A stretch of 64,000 nt of DNA from Roseiarcus sp963779095 (GCA_963779095.1 CAVZWU010000001.1:124001-188000), one strand, 5' to 3'; shown: positions 53,270 to 63,935, numbered from the stretch's first letter. Made by a program: numbers and translations. Notes: generated from the sequence alone by a model not told the origin.

Positions 53270-54658
53270 GGCTCCTAAATCTTGGACGCCGAAACCACGC
53301 CGTATCCGGCACCTCAGCAGGTGATTGCGGCATAGTTCCCTGAGGGGGCAGAGAATATTCTTTCGCCTCTCTACCGCTGATTATCCGCGATAGATTTGCC
53401 TTAAAGACGCTAACGTCTCCGAAATAGTTCGGATATGCCTCCCTTAGAGCTTCAATTTTATCGGCTTCTACTAGAACGGCGTTGACGTCTTTTCCGCCAC
53501 GGATTTCTGCTTCAATATTATCGAAAGACTTAGTTCCGCCCCAAGGGTCTGAATACGGTCGCACTCTAACAGTCATGTCTTTCTTATTGTATTCTATGAG
53601 GAAATATCTTGCTTTTTCGTAGCTGTACATTTCAGTATAATTAAACGCTTGACTAAGGTTTTCCAAAGTGCTGACGGCGTTTATCCGCCCGTCAATTTCT
53701 TTTAGCTCTTTGCAACGCTCTCTATGCGATGGGGCACCTGCAAGCTCCTGAGAATTTTCCGCCACAGCAAACTCAGAAGATACGAGTTCAAACAAGCGCC
53801 TCCAATTTGGATCGCCGCTACCACCCTTAATATCTTCGCCACGAAATAACCCAACAGCCTCAACGGCTGTTGCCCATGAATGCTGTAATCTGGTCCTAAA
53901 TTGTATCTCTACTCTACGTCCCTTAAATATTTCTTCCTTGTCTGAGGATGGTACGAAATCATATACCCTGTGAATGCACCTATAACCATCCGGCTTTGGA
54001 TGGGAAATATAGTTATAATCTCTGCGGTGCTCGTTTCCTGAGTGCTCTAAGTTGTAGTCAACGATTGTCTTCAAATTGCCGATCGATGGCACGATGACCC
54101 GACAACCGGCTAAATCTTGTATTTGAGTGAGATTTCCAGTAATTGTACTTAGTTTTTTACGGATCGATTGCATTCTCTTCAGTCGTGCAACAGTAATCCC
54201 GGCTTTTCTCAACCTCAGAGATTGAAGATGGCCTCCTAGTGGATAGAATCGAAACGCTTCGAACCCCTTGCAAGCCGGAGAACTCCTTGAAATTGCGGAA
54301 GGCGGATTTGACGTGAGAATCAAACGCTTCGGAACCCTTGAAAGCGGAACCCGTCTTACGTTTGATTTTGACCACTAGTTCTCCGCGTACTCGGCGCATT
54401 GGATAGGCGTGGGAAATCTCGCCAGCTATTAGCGATCGCGAAAATATGTATCGCTTGCAGCCGGTCATCCTCGCTGCGCCAAGGAATCTCTCCACAAAGC
54501 GCCTCACCTGCTCGCCTAACCTCTCTGAGGGGATATTCAAGAAGAGGGAAATTGGCCACGGCGTCAGGATTCCAATCAGGATCAAACTCGGCTTCGCTAT
54601 CAAAACCGATTCGCTGATGGGATATTAGATAGGCGTCATGATATGTCAAGTGTAACAT
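53256..54658 (-). pseudogene. RelA/SpoT-domain (ToxSAS-like) protein gene, split by a MITE-like repeat
   Basis: The long part (about 54235-53256) encodes the nucleotide-pyrophosphokinase domain: RLKRMQSIRKKLSTITGN, IQDLAGCRVIVPSIGNLKTI, the G-loop YNYISHPKPDGYRCIHRVYD and RVEIQFRTRLQHSWATAVEA (Glu-x-Gln). The last 170 residues are a non-catalytic tail. The first part (54658-54379) reads AYLISHQRIGFDSEAEFDPD, then EIPWRSEDDRLQAIHIFAIA and, after a one-base frame change near 54420, SHAYPMRRVRGEL. MITE copy 2 separates the two parts. An intact protein of about 420 residues would be a single-domain synthetase, like ToxSAS/CapRel-type toxins, rather than a full Rel. The start and promoter are not certain. 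Confidence 0.75.
54236..54378 (-). repeat. MITE-like repeat, copy 2, inserted in the RelA/SpoT gene
   Basis: 143 bases from CTAGTGGATAGAATCGAAACG (54236) to CGTTTGATTTTGACCACTAG (54378), the inverted ends of copy 1. Read on the minus strand, two internal segments repeat each other: TTCAAGGGTTCCGAAGCG and TGCAAGGGGTTCGAAGCG. A candidate short target duplication is TA or CTAG at the junctions. It breaks the reading frame between the head and the catalytic domain of the gene. Confidence 0.85.
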
Positions 54659-55094
54659 AGCCTTTTATTTTTCGGAATCGGGTCTTTTCAAAGAGTTATA
54701 GCCGAAAAAAATGGAAAAATTTTCCTCGACCTCGGGCTCACTTGCCGGGTTGTGATTGAGCGAGCTTTTCAAACAGCCATGCGCCTCTCTGCCCGGCTTA
54801 TGGGATCCGGCGCGAATGCATTTCCGATAATGAGAATAGATATCTTACATTTCGAGTTTTGTCAAGAAGAAGTCCTTCCCCACAGACCGAGCCGACCCGG
54901 ACAGGCGTGGCTCGGCCACGTCGGCCTCTTTGTCGTTATCGCCGCCAGATTGGCGGCCCCGGTCCGTCCACGCAGGTGAGGGCAGGGCGGGCTGCTCAGC
55001 CACCTTCGCATTCCGCCGCAGTTCGGCCGCGCAATTCTGTCAATAGATTTACGTCCTGTTGGGCGCGATTGGTTATGTAGACGCGGAAGGAATC
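54659..55094. other. Intergenic AT-rich stretch, no gene seen
   Basis: About 435 bases. The first part is AT-rich and should hold the promoter of the RelA/SpoT gene. The rest changes gradually to GC-rich sequence near the monooxygenase. I see no RNA gene or hairpin I can support. Confidence 0.45.
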
Positions 55095-56479
55095 GTGGCT
55101 GCGTTCCTCGTGGATCCTCGCCAAGGATTCAACCCCGCTGCCGGCTGGCAGGTTTGAGGGTACGGGCTGGTGGCGCTATCCGGGGGCCTATCCGGACGCG
55201 AACTTCAACTTTGAGCATCTCAAGCGTTTCGCGCGGACGCTCGAGCGCGGAAAGTTCGACGCGTTCTTCATGGCCGACCATCTCGCCGTGCTTAACATGC
55301 CGATCAAGGCGCTGAGGCGAAGCGCGACGGTCACCTCGTTCGAACCCCTGACTTTGCTGTCCGCTCTTGCCGGCGCGACCGAGCGCATCGGACTGATCGC
55401 GACCGCCTCCACCACCTTCGACGAGCCCTATCACATCGCGCGCCGCTTCGCTTCGCTCGACCATATCAGCGGCGGCCGCGCCGGCTGGAACATCGTGACC
55501 ACGTCCAACCCGGACGCTGCTCTCAATTTCGGCCTCGAGGATCATCTCGACGACGACTAGCGGTATCGCCGCGCGCGCGAGTTCTACGATGTGGTGACCG
55601 GCCTCTGGGACAGTTTCGCCGAGGACGCGTTCGTCCGCGACGTCGGGTCGGGAATTTATTTCAATCCCGACCGCATGCACACGCTCGATCACAAGGGCCA
55701 GTTTCTGAAACTTCGCGGCCCGCTCAATATCGCGCGCCCCGTCCAGGGCTGGCCGGTCATCGTGCAGGCGGGCGCGTCGGACGCGGGCCGCCAGCTCGCC
55801 GCCGAGACCGCGGAAGTCATTTTCGCCGCCGGCGGCTCGCTCGCCGAGGGGAAGCGAATTCTACGCGGACGTGAAGTCGCGCATGGAGGCGCTCGACCGG
55901 CCGCCGGAGCATCTGAAGGTCCTGCCGGGCGCGCTGGTCATTGTCGGCGACACGGTCGACGAAGCGAGGAAGAAGAAGGCGCTGCTCGACAGCCTCGTTC
56001 ATCCCGACAGCGGCCTCGCATCCCTGTCGATTGCGCTCGGTTGCGACGCTTCGGACTTCGACCTCGACGGTCCGCTGCCGGAGATCCCGGAATCGAACGC
56101 AAGCAAGAGCGGGCGCGAGCGCTTCGTCACCCTCGCCAGGCGCGACAATCTCACCGTGCGCGAGCTTGCCCAGATCGCCGGAAGCTACGGCGGTCTCGCC
56201 TTCGTCGGCACGCCGGCGACCATCGCCGATGCAATGGAGCAATGGCTGTTTGAGGAGGGTTGCGACGGGTTCAATATCATGTTCCCCTACGTGCCCGAAG
56301 GCCTCGACGATTTTGTCGACAGGGTGGTTCCCGAGCTGCAGCGCCGAGGCCTGTTCCGGCGCGAATACGAGGGCAGGACGTTGCGAGAGAATCTTGGATT
56401 GCCGCGGCCGGAGAACCAGTTCTTCGGTCCAGGCGCGCGGGCTGACGCCGCGCCCCTTCGCTCGCTCGACGACGCCTGA
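55095..56479 (+). pseudogene. NtaA/SnaA/DszA-type flavin-dependent monooxygenase, stop codon and frameshifts
   Basis: About 460 residues if repaired. Readable blocks: AAFLVDPRQGFNPAAGW from a possible GTG start, WWRYPGAYPDANFNFEHLKR, RGKFDAFFMADHLAVLNMP, FEPLTLLSALAGATERIGL, FASLDHISGGRAGWNIVTT, then TAG at 55558 (DDD-stop-RYRRAREFYDVVT), VIVQAGASDAGRQLAAETAE and TPATIADAMEQWLFEEGCDG. This is the two-component monooxygenase family that uses reduced FMN from a separate reductase. Frame changes at about 55155 and 55855. Its partner reductase is not visible. Confidence 0.7.
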
Positions 56480-56494
56480 GCGCGCGCGACACGC

Positions 56495-57534
56495 ATGGCG
56501 CGGACTGAACCCGTACGGCTCGGTTTCTTCACCCGGCTTCTGGATCGGACGACAGCGGCAGAGCGCTACCGGCTCGCGACGGAGCAGATCGTTCAGGCGG
56601 AGCGTCATGGCTTCGACTCGGCCTGGGTCGCCCAGCATCACTTTAACGGAGACGAAGGCGGTCTTCCCGCGCCGTTCGTGTTTCTCGCGCATGTCGCGGC
56701 GCGCACATCGAGAATTCGTCTCGGCACAGGCATCGTGACCCTGCCGTGAAGAGCCGGTGCGCGTGGCCGAGGACGCGGCGGTGTTCGACCTCGTTTCGAA
56801 CGGCCGCCTCGAGTTTGGACTGGGCTCCGGCGGCACGCCCTCGGCCTTCGCCGGCTTCGGGCGCGACAGCGCCGACCGGGCGGCCATTTTTGAGCGCAAC
56901 GCTGCGATTGTGCGCGACTCGCTCGCAGGCAAGCCGCTCGGTGGCGGAAACGTTCTCTATCCAGCTGCGCCTGAGCTCCTCGATCGGATTTGGCAGGCGA
57001 CCTTTTCAGCCGCCGGGGGCAAGCGCGCCGGCGAAGCGGGCGACGGCCTCATGCTGTCTCGCACCCAGCCGCGACCGAAAGAGGCGCCGGCCAATCGCTC
57101 GCGGAATTGCAGCATCCGATCATCGACGCCTATCTCGCGGCGCTGAGGCATGGGCGCGAGCCGCGCATCATGGCGTCTCGAACCCTGTTCGTCGCGGACG
57201 ACCGGAAAGAGGCGCTGCGCCTTGCGGATATCGGCTTGCGCCGGGTCGTCGACCATTTCGTCGACGTCGGATTTGTCGCCGCCGGACGATCGCTGCCGGA
57301 GCTCATCGCGGCGTTCGACGTGCATGTCGGAACGGCCGACGATGTGATTGCGTCCTGCGGGCCGATAGCACGCTCGATCGGGTGACGGATCTCGTCTTCC
57401 AGGTCCATTCGATCGACCCGCCTCACGCCATGATTCTTCGCTCGATCGAGCTCATCGCGGAAGCCGTCGCGCCGGCGCTGGGCTGGCAGGCGCCGAAAGC
57501 GGGCAAGGGGAATCGTGTCGCGTTTGGGGCCTGA
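56495..57534 (+). pseudogene. Luciferase-like monooxygenase of the KPN_01858 type, frameshifted
   Basis: About 346 residues if joined. Start RTEPVRLGFFTRLLDRTTAA, then EQIVQAERHGFDSAWVAQHH, RTSRIRLGTGIVTLP; next frame RVAEDAAVFDLVSNGRLEFG (LGSGGTPSAFAGFG); later frames DAYLAALRHGREPRIMASRT and HAMILRSIELIAEAVAPALG. This order and the neighbouring CMD and alkylhydroperoxidase genes match the conserved luciferase-like cluster named after KPN_01858. Breaks lie near 56745, 57095 and 57370. Reaction unknown; presumably an FMN-dependent oxidation. Confidence 0.7.
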
Positions 57535-57567
57535 GCCTCCCCGCCGCCCGGCGAAGGGAAAACAAGA

Positions 57568-58152
57568 ATGACCGACCTCATCGACCGGCTTGCCGGCGTT
57601 GCGGGCGAGCTCTTCCTCGCCGCGCTGCGCGACCGGCGCGCCGACGCGAAGCTCAACGCGCAGAAGAGCTATGAAGCCTTGTTCGAGCCGGGCTCTCCCG
57701 GCGGCGTGAGCCTCGTCGAGCGGGATGCGGTCGCCGCATTCGTGGCGGGCCTGCACCGCGACGCCGCAACGCTCGCCTTCTACAGGGGCGTCCTTGGCGA
57801 CCGTGCGGACCTCGCCAGGGCCATCGATGAGGAAATAGCGTGCGGGGCCGCCAGCGGTCTTTACGGGCGCTATCCGGAAGGACCCTTGAGCGTCGAAGAC
57901 AAGGCCGGGCCCTCGTTTCGCGTGTCGGAGTCCAATCGGGAGAAGCTCGGCGCCCGTCTCGCTGCGGCGTTGGAGCACGCGCATCTGCTTGTGTTCCATC
58001 CTCGCGACGCGAATCCCGCGGCGCTCGAGGCTTTGCGGGATGCAGGCTGGGCGACGACGGATATCGTCACACTGTCGCAACTTGTCGCGTTCCTGACCTT
58101 CCAGATCCGCGTCGTTGCGGGGTTGCGCACGCTGGCGAGCGCGCGGGCCTGA
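57568..58152 (+). CDS. CMD-domain protein of the Avi_7170 type
   Basis: 194 residues, intact. MTDLIDRLAGVAGELFLAAL, NAQKSYEALFEPGSPGGVSL, VERDAVAAFVAGLHRDAATL and SQLVAFLTFQIRVVAGLRTL. Carboxymuconolactone-decarboxylase-like helices without the CxxC pair, as in the Avi_7170 family. It is found beside KPN_01858-type monooxygenases and Avi_7169-type alkylhydroperoxidase-domain proteins, forming a conserved gene set of unknown pathway. Confidence 0.75.
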   Translation: MTDLIDRLAGVAGELFLAALRDRRADAKLNAQKSYEALFEPGSPGGVSLVERDAVAAFVAGLHRDAATLAFYRGVLGDRADLARAIDEEIACGAASGLYGRYPEGPLSVEDKAGPSFRVSESNREKLGARLAAALEHAHLLVFHPRDANPAALEALRDAGWATTDIVTLSQLVAFLTFQIRVVAGLRTLASARA

Positions 58153-58174
58153 CGGGCACGGGGAGGCGGCAAAA

Positions 58175-58779
58175 TTGAGCGAGACGATCCTGGCCAGCCG
58201 CGACGACCGGCCCAATCAATTCACCCAGGAGGAGATCGGCTGGGCGCCGTGGCTCGAGCCGCTGAGCGAGGCGCAATTGACCGATCGCCACTGGGCCGGT
58301 CTGGTCGAGGCGCGCGGGCGAAGTCGCCATATTTCATGCTGCTGGCGCGGGACCCGGAGATCCTGGAGGCGCGCACCAAGACCGACATGGACATTTTCTA
58401 CAATCGGGCAGGGGGCCTACCGCGCGCCGAGCGCGAACTCGCGGCGACGGCCGCCTCCCGCCTGAACGGGTGCATTTTCTGCGCCTCGGTCCACGCGCGA
58501 TTCGCGTCGACCTATTCCAAACGCGCGGAGGACGTGCGCCGCCTTCTCGACGAGGGCGTAGGCGCGAAGCTCGACGAGCGCTGGAGCGCGGTCGTTTCCG
58601 CCGCGGCGGCGCTGTCCCGCACCCCTTGCGAATTCGGGCCGCAGCATGTCGAGCGGTTGCGTCACGCCGGGCTTGACGACCTCGCGATTCTCGACGCGAT
58701 CTCGGCTGCGGCGTTCTTCGCCTGGGCCAATCGCCTGATGCTGTCGCTCGGAGAGCCGACGCCGGCGGCGAAGAGCTGA
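58175..58779 (+). CDS. Alkylhydroperoxidase-domain protein of the Avi_7169 type, one frameshift
   Basis: About 201 residues from a TTG start (GGGGAGG upstream). TILASRDDRPNQFTQEEIGW, APWLEPLSEAQLTDRHWAGL; after a break near 58325, YFMLLARDPEILEARTKTDM, the redox motif LNGCIFCASVHARFASTY (CxxC-x-x-x-H) and DLAILDAISAAAFFAWANRL. The CxxC/His centre is that of AhpD-like peroxidases. It closes the monooxygenase/CMD/peroxidase set. Confidence 0.78.
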
Positions 58780-58854
58780 GGTTCGGCCTCGAAAACATCC
58801 GCGCAAGCGCGGAGACGGTGCCCGTTCGCGGGTCCCTAGCCAAGGAGAATGCAT

Positions 58855-59274
58855 ATGAGGAGAATGCCTTTTCTAGCGGCGGCGATTGCTCTTTGCAGCG
58901 CGGCTTTGGCCGCCGGGGCCACGCAAACCGTGGCGCAGGACCAAACGCCGGATGTCGCGACCTCGGAACCGAAGGGCGCATTCCTGCTCACTATTTTCCT
59001 CAAGCATGATCAATCGAAACCGCTCGGGCAGATCAACGCCGAACTGCGACAGCAAGGTTTCTACAAGGCGTTTCCGCCGCCCGGGATCGAGGTGGTGAGC
59101 TGGTACGTGATGATGGGAATCGGCCAGGTCGTGACATTGCGCGTTCCGGCGGAGCGCCTGCGCGAGGTCAATCGCGCCATCGAGCAGACCGCATGGGGCG
59201 GCTACCGCACCGAGTTCTATCCGACCTACGACTTCAAGGCCGTCGCTGAACAGCTCCATGCCCAGGCGCAGTGA
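58855..59274 (+). CDS. Exported small protein of unknown function
   Basis: 139 residues. AAGGAG lies before the ATG at 58855; an ATG at 58849 is too close to it. Signal peptide FLAAAIALCSAALAAGATQT; mature part AFLLTIFLKHDQSKPLGQIN, AELRQQGFYKAFPPPGIEVV, SWYVMMGIGQVVTLRVPAER and REVNRAIEQTAWGGYRTEFY. The fold looks like a small alpha/beta (dimeric barrel-like) domain; no family is assigned. Convergent with livF. Confidence 0.6.
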   Translation: MRRMPFLAAAIALCSAALAAGATQTVAQDQTPDVATSEPKGAFLLTIFLKHDQSKPLGQINAELRQQGFYKAFPPPGIEVVSWYVMMGIGQVVTLRVPAERLREVNRAIEQTAWGGYRTEFYPTYDFKAVAEQLHAQAQ

Positions 59275-59305
59275 GCAGCCTCGAACGGCGTATCGAGGCC
59301 GATGT

Positions 59306-60030
<725 letters not shown>

Positions 60031-60034
<4 letters not shown>

Positions 60035-60870
60035 GGCCCCACCGGCTCGGCGGCGGCGCGGCCGACGCTGCTGTGTCCAAGATAGGCCTCGATGACAGCC
60101 GGGTCGTTTCGGACGGCCTCCGGCGTTCCCTCGGCGATCTTCAAGCCGTCGTCGAGGACGCAGACGCGATCGGATAGATGCATCACCAGGTCGAGCTTGT
60201 GCTCGATCAAAAGGATGGTCATCCCTCGCGCTCTTAAGCTTCCGATCAGCGTTTGCATCTCTTCGGTCTCGGTCGGATTCATGCCGGCGGTGGGCTCATC
60301 GAGCAGCAGCAACCGGGGGCGGAGCGCCAGCGCGCGGGCGATCTCGACACGGCGCCGGTTGGCGTAGGAAAGACTATAGGCAGGGTGGTCGAGACGCGGC
60401 GTCAGCCGGTCGGCGAAGAGAGCGAGGATCTCGCGCGCCTCTCCCTTCAGCGCCGCCTCCTCGCGCTTGACCCGGGCTGGACGGACGAGCGCGAGCGCAA
60501 GCTCCGCCAGCGGGCCGATCAAAGGCAGAGGCGGCTTGACCGCGCGAAGCCGGGTGTGGGCGCCGATAAGCACATTGTCCTCGACACTCAGATTTGCGAA
60601 CACCCGGCCGTGCTGGAAAGTGCGCGCGATTCCAAGCGCGGCGATCGCTTGCGGCGGCAGGCGCTGGATTGGCTTGCCCGCGAACAGAATTTCGCCTGCG
60701 TCCGCCCGATCGAGGCCGCTCACCATGTTGAAGGTCGTCGTCTTGCCGGCGCCATTGGGGCCGATGAGGCTGACCAGCTCCCCGTCGTCGACCACAAGAT
60801 CGAGCGACCTCACCGCGGCGACGCCGCCAAATCTCCGTGTGAGGCCCCCTATCTCCAGGCGCCGCGGCAC
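60031..60870 (-). CDS. livG: Branched-chain amino acid-type ABC transporter ATPase (LivG)
   Basis: 279 residues from a GTG start. LTRRFGGVAAVRSLDLVVDD, Walker A LIGPNGAGKTTTFNMVSGLD, IARTFQHGRVFANLSVEDNV, signature-like YSLSYANRRRVEIARALALR (LSGGQ is changed to LSYANR, seen in many LivG proteins), Walker B LLLDEPTAGMNPTETEEMQT, and LLIEHKLDLVMHLSDRVCVL. Its start lies just beyond the left end of IS630-B, which cuts it off from livHM. Confidence 0.88.
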
Positions 60871-60876
60871 GGCCTA

Positions 60877-62112
60877 GTGGCTCACGTCATTGAGTTTGAC
60901 GGGATTGTCTGAATCAATGGCTTGGCGATTGCGCGATGGAGATGATTCGTGGCCAGGCAAGAGGTTGCCGTCAAGAAGTACGTAGTCAAGCTGAGCGAAG
61001 AGGAGCGCGCCCGGCTCGACGACTTTGTCCGCAGGGGCAAGCGCGCCGCGCATTTGCTGACGAAAGCTCGCATCCTTCTGAAAGCGGACGTGTCGGAGGC
61101 GGGCGAGGGATGGAGCGACAGCCGGATCGCCGAGGCGCTGGACACCAGCATCCCGACGATCGAGCGAACGCGACGGCAACTTGTCGTGGAAGGCTTCGAA
61201 GCCGTCCTGATGCGCAAGTACAATCCCAAATCGGCCCCTCGCCGGATTTTCGACGGCGCCGCGGAAGCCAAGCTGATCGCTCTGGCTTGCGGATCGGCCC
61301 CGGCTGGCCACGCCAGATGGACGCTGCGTCTTTTGGAGGAGAAAGTCGTCGAGTTGCAGATCGTCGGGAGCGCCAGTGACAACACGATCGGGCGGACGCT
61401 CAAAAAAACATTCTCCAGCCCCATCGCAAGCAGCAATGGGTGATCGCGCCCGAGGCCAGCGCCGCCTTCGTCGCCAACATGGAAGACGTGCTGGAAGTTT
61501 ACCAGAGGCCGCACGATCCCAAGCGCCCCCTCGTATGCCTCGATGAAACGTCGAAGCAACTCATCGCCGAGACGCGCGCGCCGATCGCGGCCACGCCGGG
61601 ACAAGCGGAGCGTTACGACTACGAATACGAGCGCAATGGCGTGGCCAATCTGTTCATGATGTTCGCGCCGCTCGAAGGCTGGCGGCGCGTGAAGGTCACA
61701 GACCGGCGCGCGGCCGTCGATTACGCCCACGCGCTCAAGGATTTGTCCGACATGCATTTTCCCGGCGCGGACAAGATCGTTCTGGTGCAGGACAATCTCA
61801 GCACGCATACGGCTGCGTCGCTCTACGAAGCCTTTCCCGCCGCCGAAGCGCGCCGCCTCGTCAAACGATTCGAATGGCATTACACGCCCAAGCACGGAAG
61901 CTGGCTCGACATGGCCGAATCCGAGCTCGCCGTCCTCTCGACCCAATGCCTCGATCGCCGCATCTGCGACAAGGCCGATCTGGTCGCCGAAGTCGCCGCC
62001 TGGCAAAAGCGCCGCAACACCCTGCACGCCAAAGCGGATTGGCAATTCACAACCGCCGACGCCCGCGTCAAGCTCGCAAGGCTATACCCTCAGTTCGTCT
62101 GACTCAGGCTAC
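60877..62112 (+). mobile_element. IS630-family insertion sequence B, TA target, between livHM and livG
   Basis: Flanked by TA at 60875-60876 and 62113-62114. The ends are imperfect inverted repeats: GTGGCTCACGTCA on the left and, complemented on the right, GTAGCCTGAGTCA. It carries one transposase in two frames, on the strand opposite to the liv genes. Removing it with one TA restores GTC-TAG-GCC-GTG: the permease stop, two or three bases, then the livG GTG. Confidence 0.85.
60949..62102 (+). CDS. IS630-family transposase, two frames joined at an A7 run
   Basis: First frame: VVKLSEEERARLDDFVRRGK, KARILLKADVSEAGEGWSDS, RIAEALDTSIPTIERTRRQL (HTH) and ARWTLRLLEEKVVELQIVGS. Second frame: PHDPKRPLVCLDETSKQLIA, IVLVQDNLSTHTAASLYEAF, and HYTPKHGSWLDMAESELAVL, the DDE residues. 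They join at CTCAAAAAAACATTC (about 61400): a -1 shift gives KKNILQPHRKQQWVIAPEAS. Joined length about 384 residues, normal for this subgroup. Different from the transposase of IS630-A. Confidence 0.85.
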
Positions 62113-63935
62113 TAGACGGTCCCAAGCAGGCCTTGCGGCCGAAAGCGAACGAGCAGCAGGAGCACGACGCCATAGATCAGAATGCGGTATTCGGCGGCGA
62201 CGCGGAACAGCTCGGGGAGGCCCACGAGGACGACCGCGCCGACGATTGCGCCGAGCACGTTGCCCATCCCGCCCAGAATGACCATCGTCAGCGCGAGAAG
62301 CGACAGCTGGGCGTCGAATGTCTGGTTGTTCAAATAGGAATAGAGATGCGCCGTGATCGCGCCGGCGACGCCGGCGGCGAAGCCGCCAAAAGCGAAGGCG
62401 AGCGCCTTATAGCGATCGAGACTGACGCCATAGGATTGCGCGGCGATCTCGTCGTCCCGCACCGCGCGCAGCGTGCGGCCGAGATGAGAGCTCAGGAGCC
62501 GAGTCTGCAGGAGGGCCACGATCAGGACCACCGAGAGGCAGGTCCAGTAAATCGCGCGATTGCTGTCGAGATCATGACCGAGGAAAGACAGGGGAGGGAT
62601 GCCGGTCAGTCCCATCGCGCCGCCGGTCAGGCCCTCCCAGTTGAGGATGACGAGGCTCACGATCTCGCCGATCGCCAGCGTCGCGATCGCGATGTAATGG
62701 CCGCGCAGGCGGAAGGCGGGAAAGACGAGCAGCGTGCCAAGCGCCGCTGTTATCAGTCCGGCCGCCGGCAGGGAGACGATCGCCGGCAAGCCGAGATCGA
62801 GGGCTAGCAGCGCCGACGCATAGCCTCCGATCGCCAATAGCGCAGCCTGACCGAGCGAGATCTGCCCGGCGGTCCCGGCGATAAGCGTGAGACTGAGCGC
62901 AAGCACGGCCGCGAGCCAGGCGTTGGTGAGGGTTTGCAGGAGATAAGGCGAGCTGCTCACAAGCGGCAGCGCGAAGGCGGCGATCGTGAGGCCCGCGACG
63001 GCCCAGCGCGGCAGGCGGACCGGCCGGCTCGGCGCGACGAAGGTCCCGACAAGCGGCTCGGCGCTGACCCCCGAGCCGGCGCCGAAGAGCCCGTTCGGCG
63101 CCCACAGGAGAAAGACGATCAGGAGAACGAAGGCGAACAGGTTTCGAAAGGTCGTGCCGAAAAGCGCGATGCCATAGCTTTCGGTGAGCCCGAGCAGGGC
63201 GCCGCCGAGGATTGCGCCCGGCACGTTGCCGACCCCGCCGATCACCTGGGCGACGATCCCCTTGAGCGTCGCCTGAAAGCTCATCGCCGGATCGATGTGG
63301 TTATAGTACATGCCCACGAGCAGTCCGCCGAGGCCACCAAGCGCCGAGGCGATGGCGAAGACGGCGCTGTTGACCGCGTTGACGTTCACCCCCATCTGCA
63401 GCGCCGCGTCGCGATCCTGGGCGGTGGCGCGCACGGCGAAGCCGAGCTTGGTGAAGCGAAGAAAGAGGTAGAGAAGCGCCGCGCTGACGATGCCGACGGC
63501 GGCGATGAGAAAATCCATCGGCCCGATCGAGACGCCGCCGATCGCGAGGCGCCAGTTCGGCAGATCGCTCGGAACGGCTCGCGGATCGGGCGAGCAGACG
63601 AGCTGCACGAGCTGATCGAGCACGAAGCTCAAGCCGATCGTCGTCAAAAGCGGCGCGATGCGGGCCTTGCCCTGCAACGGCCGCAGTGCGATGCGCTCGA
63701 TCGCCATCCCGAGAAGCCCGCAGGCGACGAACACGATCGCCATCGTGACCGGCAGGGGCGTGTGCAGAAAGGTGATCGCCGCCCACCCGACATAGGCCCC
63801 GATCGTATAGACGGAGCCATGCGCGAAATTGATCAGATTGGCCACGCCGAAGATGAGCGCAAGCCCGACCGCCAGCAGCGCGTAGATGTTGCCGATGACG
63901 AGACCGTTGACGGTATAGTCGATGAACGAGCTCAA
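62112..63935 (-). CDS. Fused LivH-LivM branched-chain-type ABC permease
   Basis: About 607 residues. The N-terminal half (LAVGLALIFGVANLINFAHG, QLVCSPDPRAVPSDLPNW, FAVRATAQDRDAALQMGVNV, GNVPGAILGGALLGLTESYG) is LivH. After a linker (PLVGTFVAPSRPVRLPRW), the LivM half begins: LTLIAGTAGQISLGQAALLA, FPAFRLRGHYIAIATLAIGE, RAVRDDEIAAQSYGVSLDRY and ILGGMGNVLGAIVGAVVL. The two are commonly separate genes, but fusions are known. The start is uncertain: TTG at 63935 lacks a good ribosome site, and the frame is open to 63998. The binding-protein gene, if present, is beyond the window. The stop TAG is completed by the IS630-B target TA. Confidence 0.87.
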   Translation of the reverse strand: MSSFIDYTVNGLVIGNIYALLAVGLALIFGVANLINFAHGSVYTIGAYVGWAAITFLHTPLPVTMAIVFVACGLLGMAIERIALRPLQGKARIAPLLTTIGLSFVLDQLVQLVCSPDPRAVPSDLPNWRLAIGGVSIGPMDFLIAAVGIVSAALLYLFLRFTKLGFAVRATAQDRDAALQMGVNVNAVNSAVFAIASALGGLGGLLVGMYYNHIDPAMSFQATLKGIVAQVIGGVGNVPGAILGGALLGLTESYGIALFGTTFRNLFAFVLLIVFLLWAPNGLFGAGSGVSAEPLVGTFVAPSRPVRLPRWAVAGLTIAAFALPLVSSSPYLLQTLTNAWLAAVLALSLTLIAGTAGQISLGQAALLAIGGYASALLALDLGLPAIVSLPAAGLITAALGTLLVFPAFRLRGHYIAIATLAIGEIVSLVILNWEGLTGGAMGLTGIPPLSFLGHDLDSNRAIYWTCLSVVLIVALLQTRLLSSHLGRTLRAVRDDEIAAQSYGVSLDRYKALAFAFGGFAAGVAGAITAHLYSYLNNQTFDAQLSLLALTMVILGGMGNVLGAIVGAVVLVGLPELFRVAAEYRILIYGVVLLLLVRFRPQGLLGTV

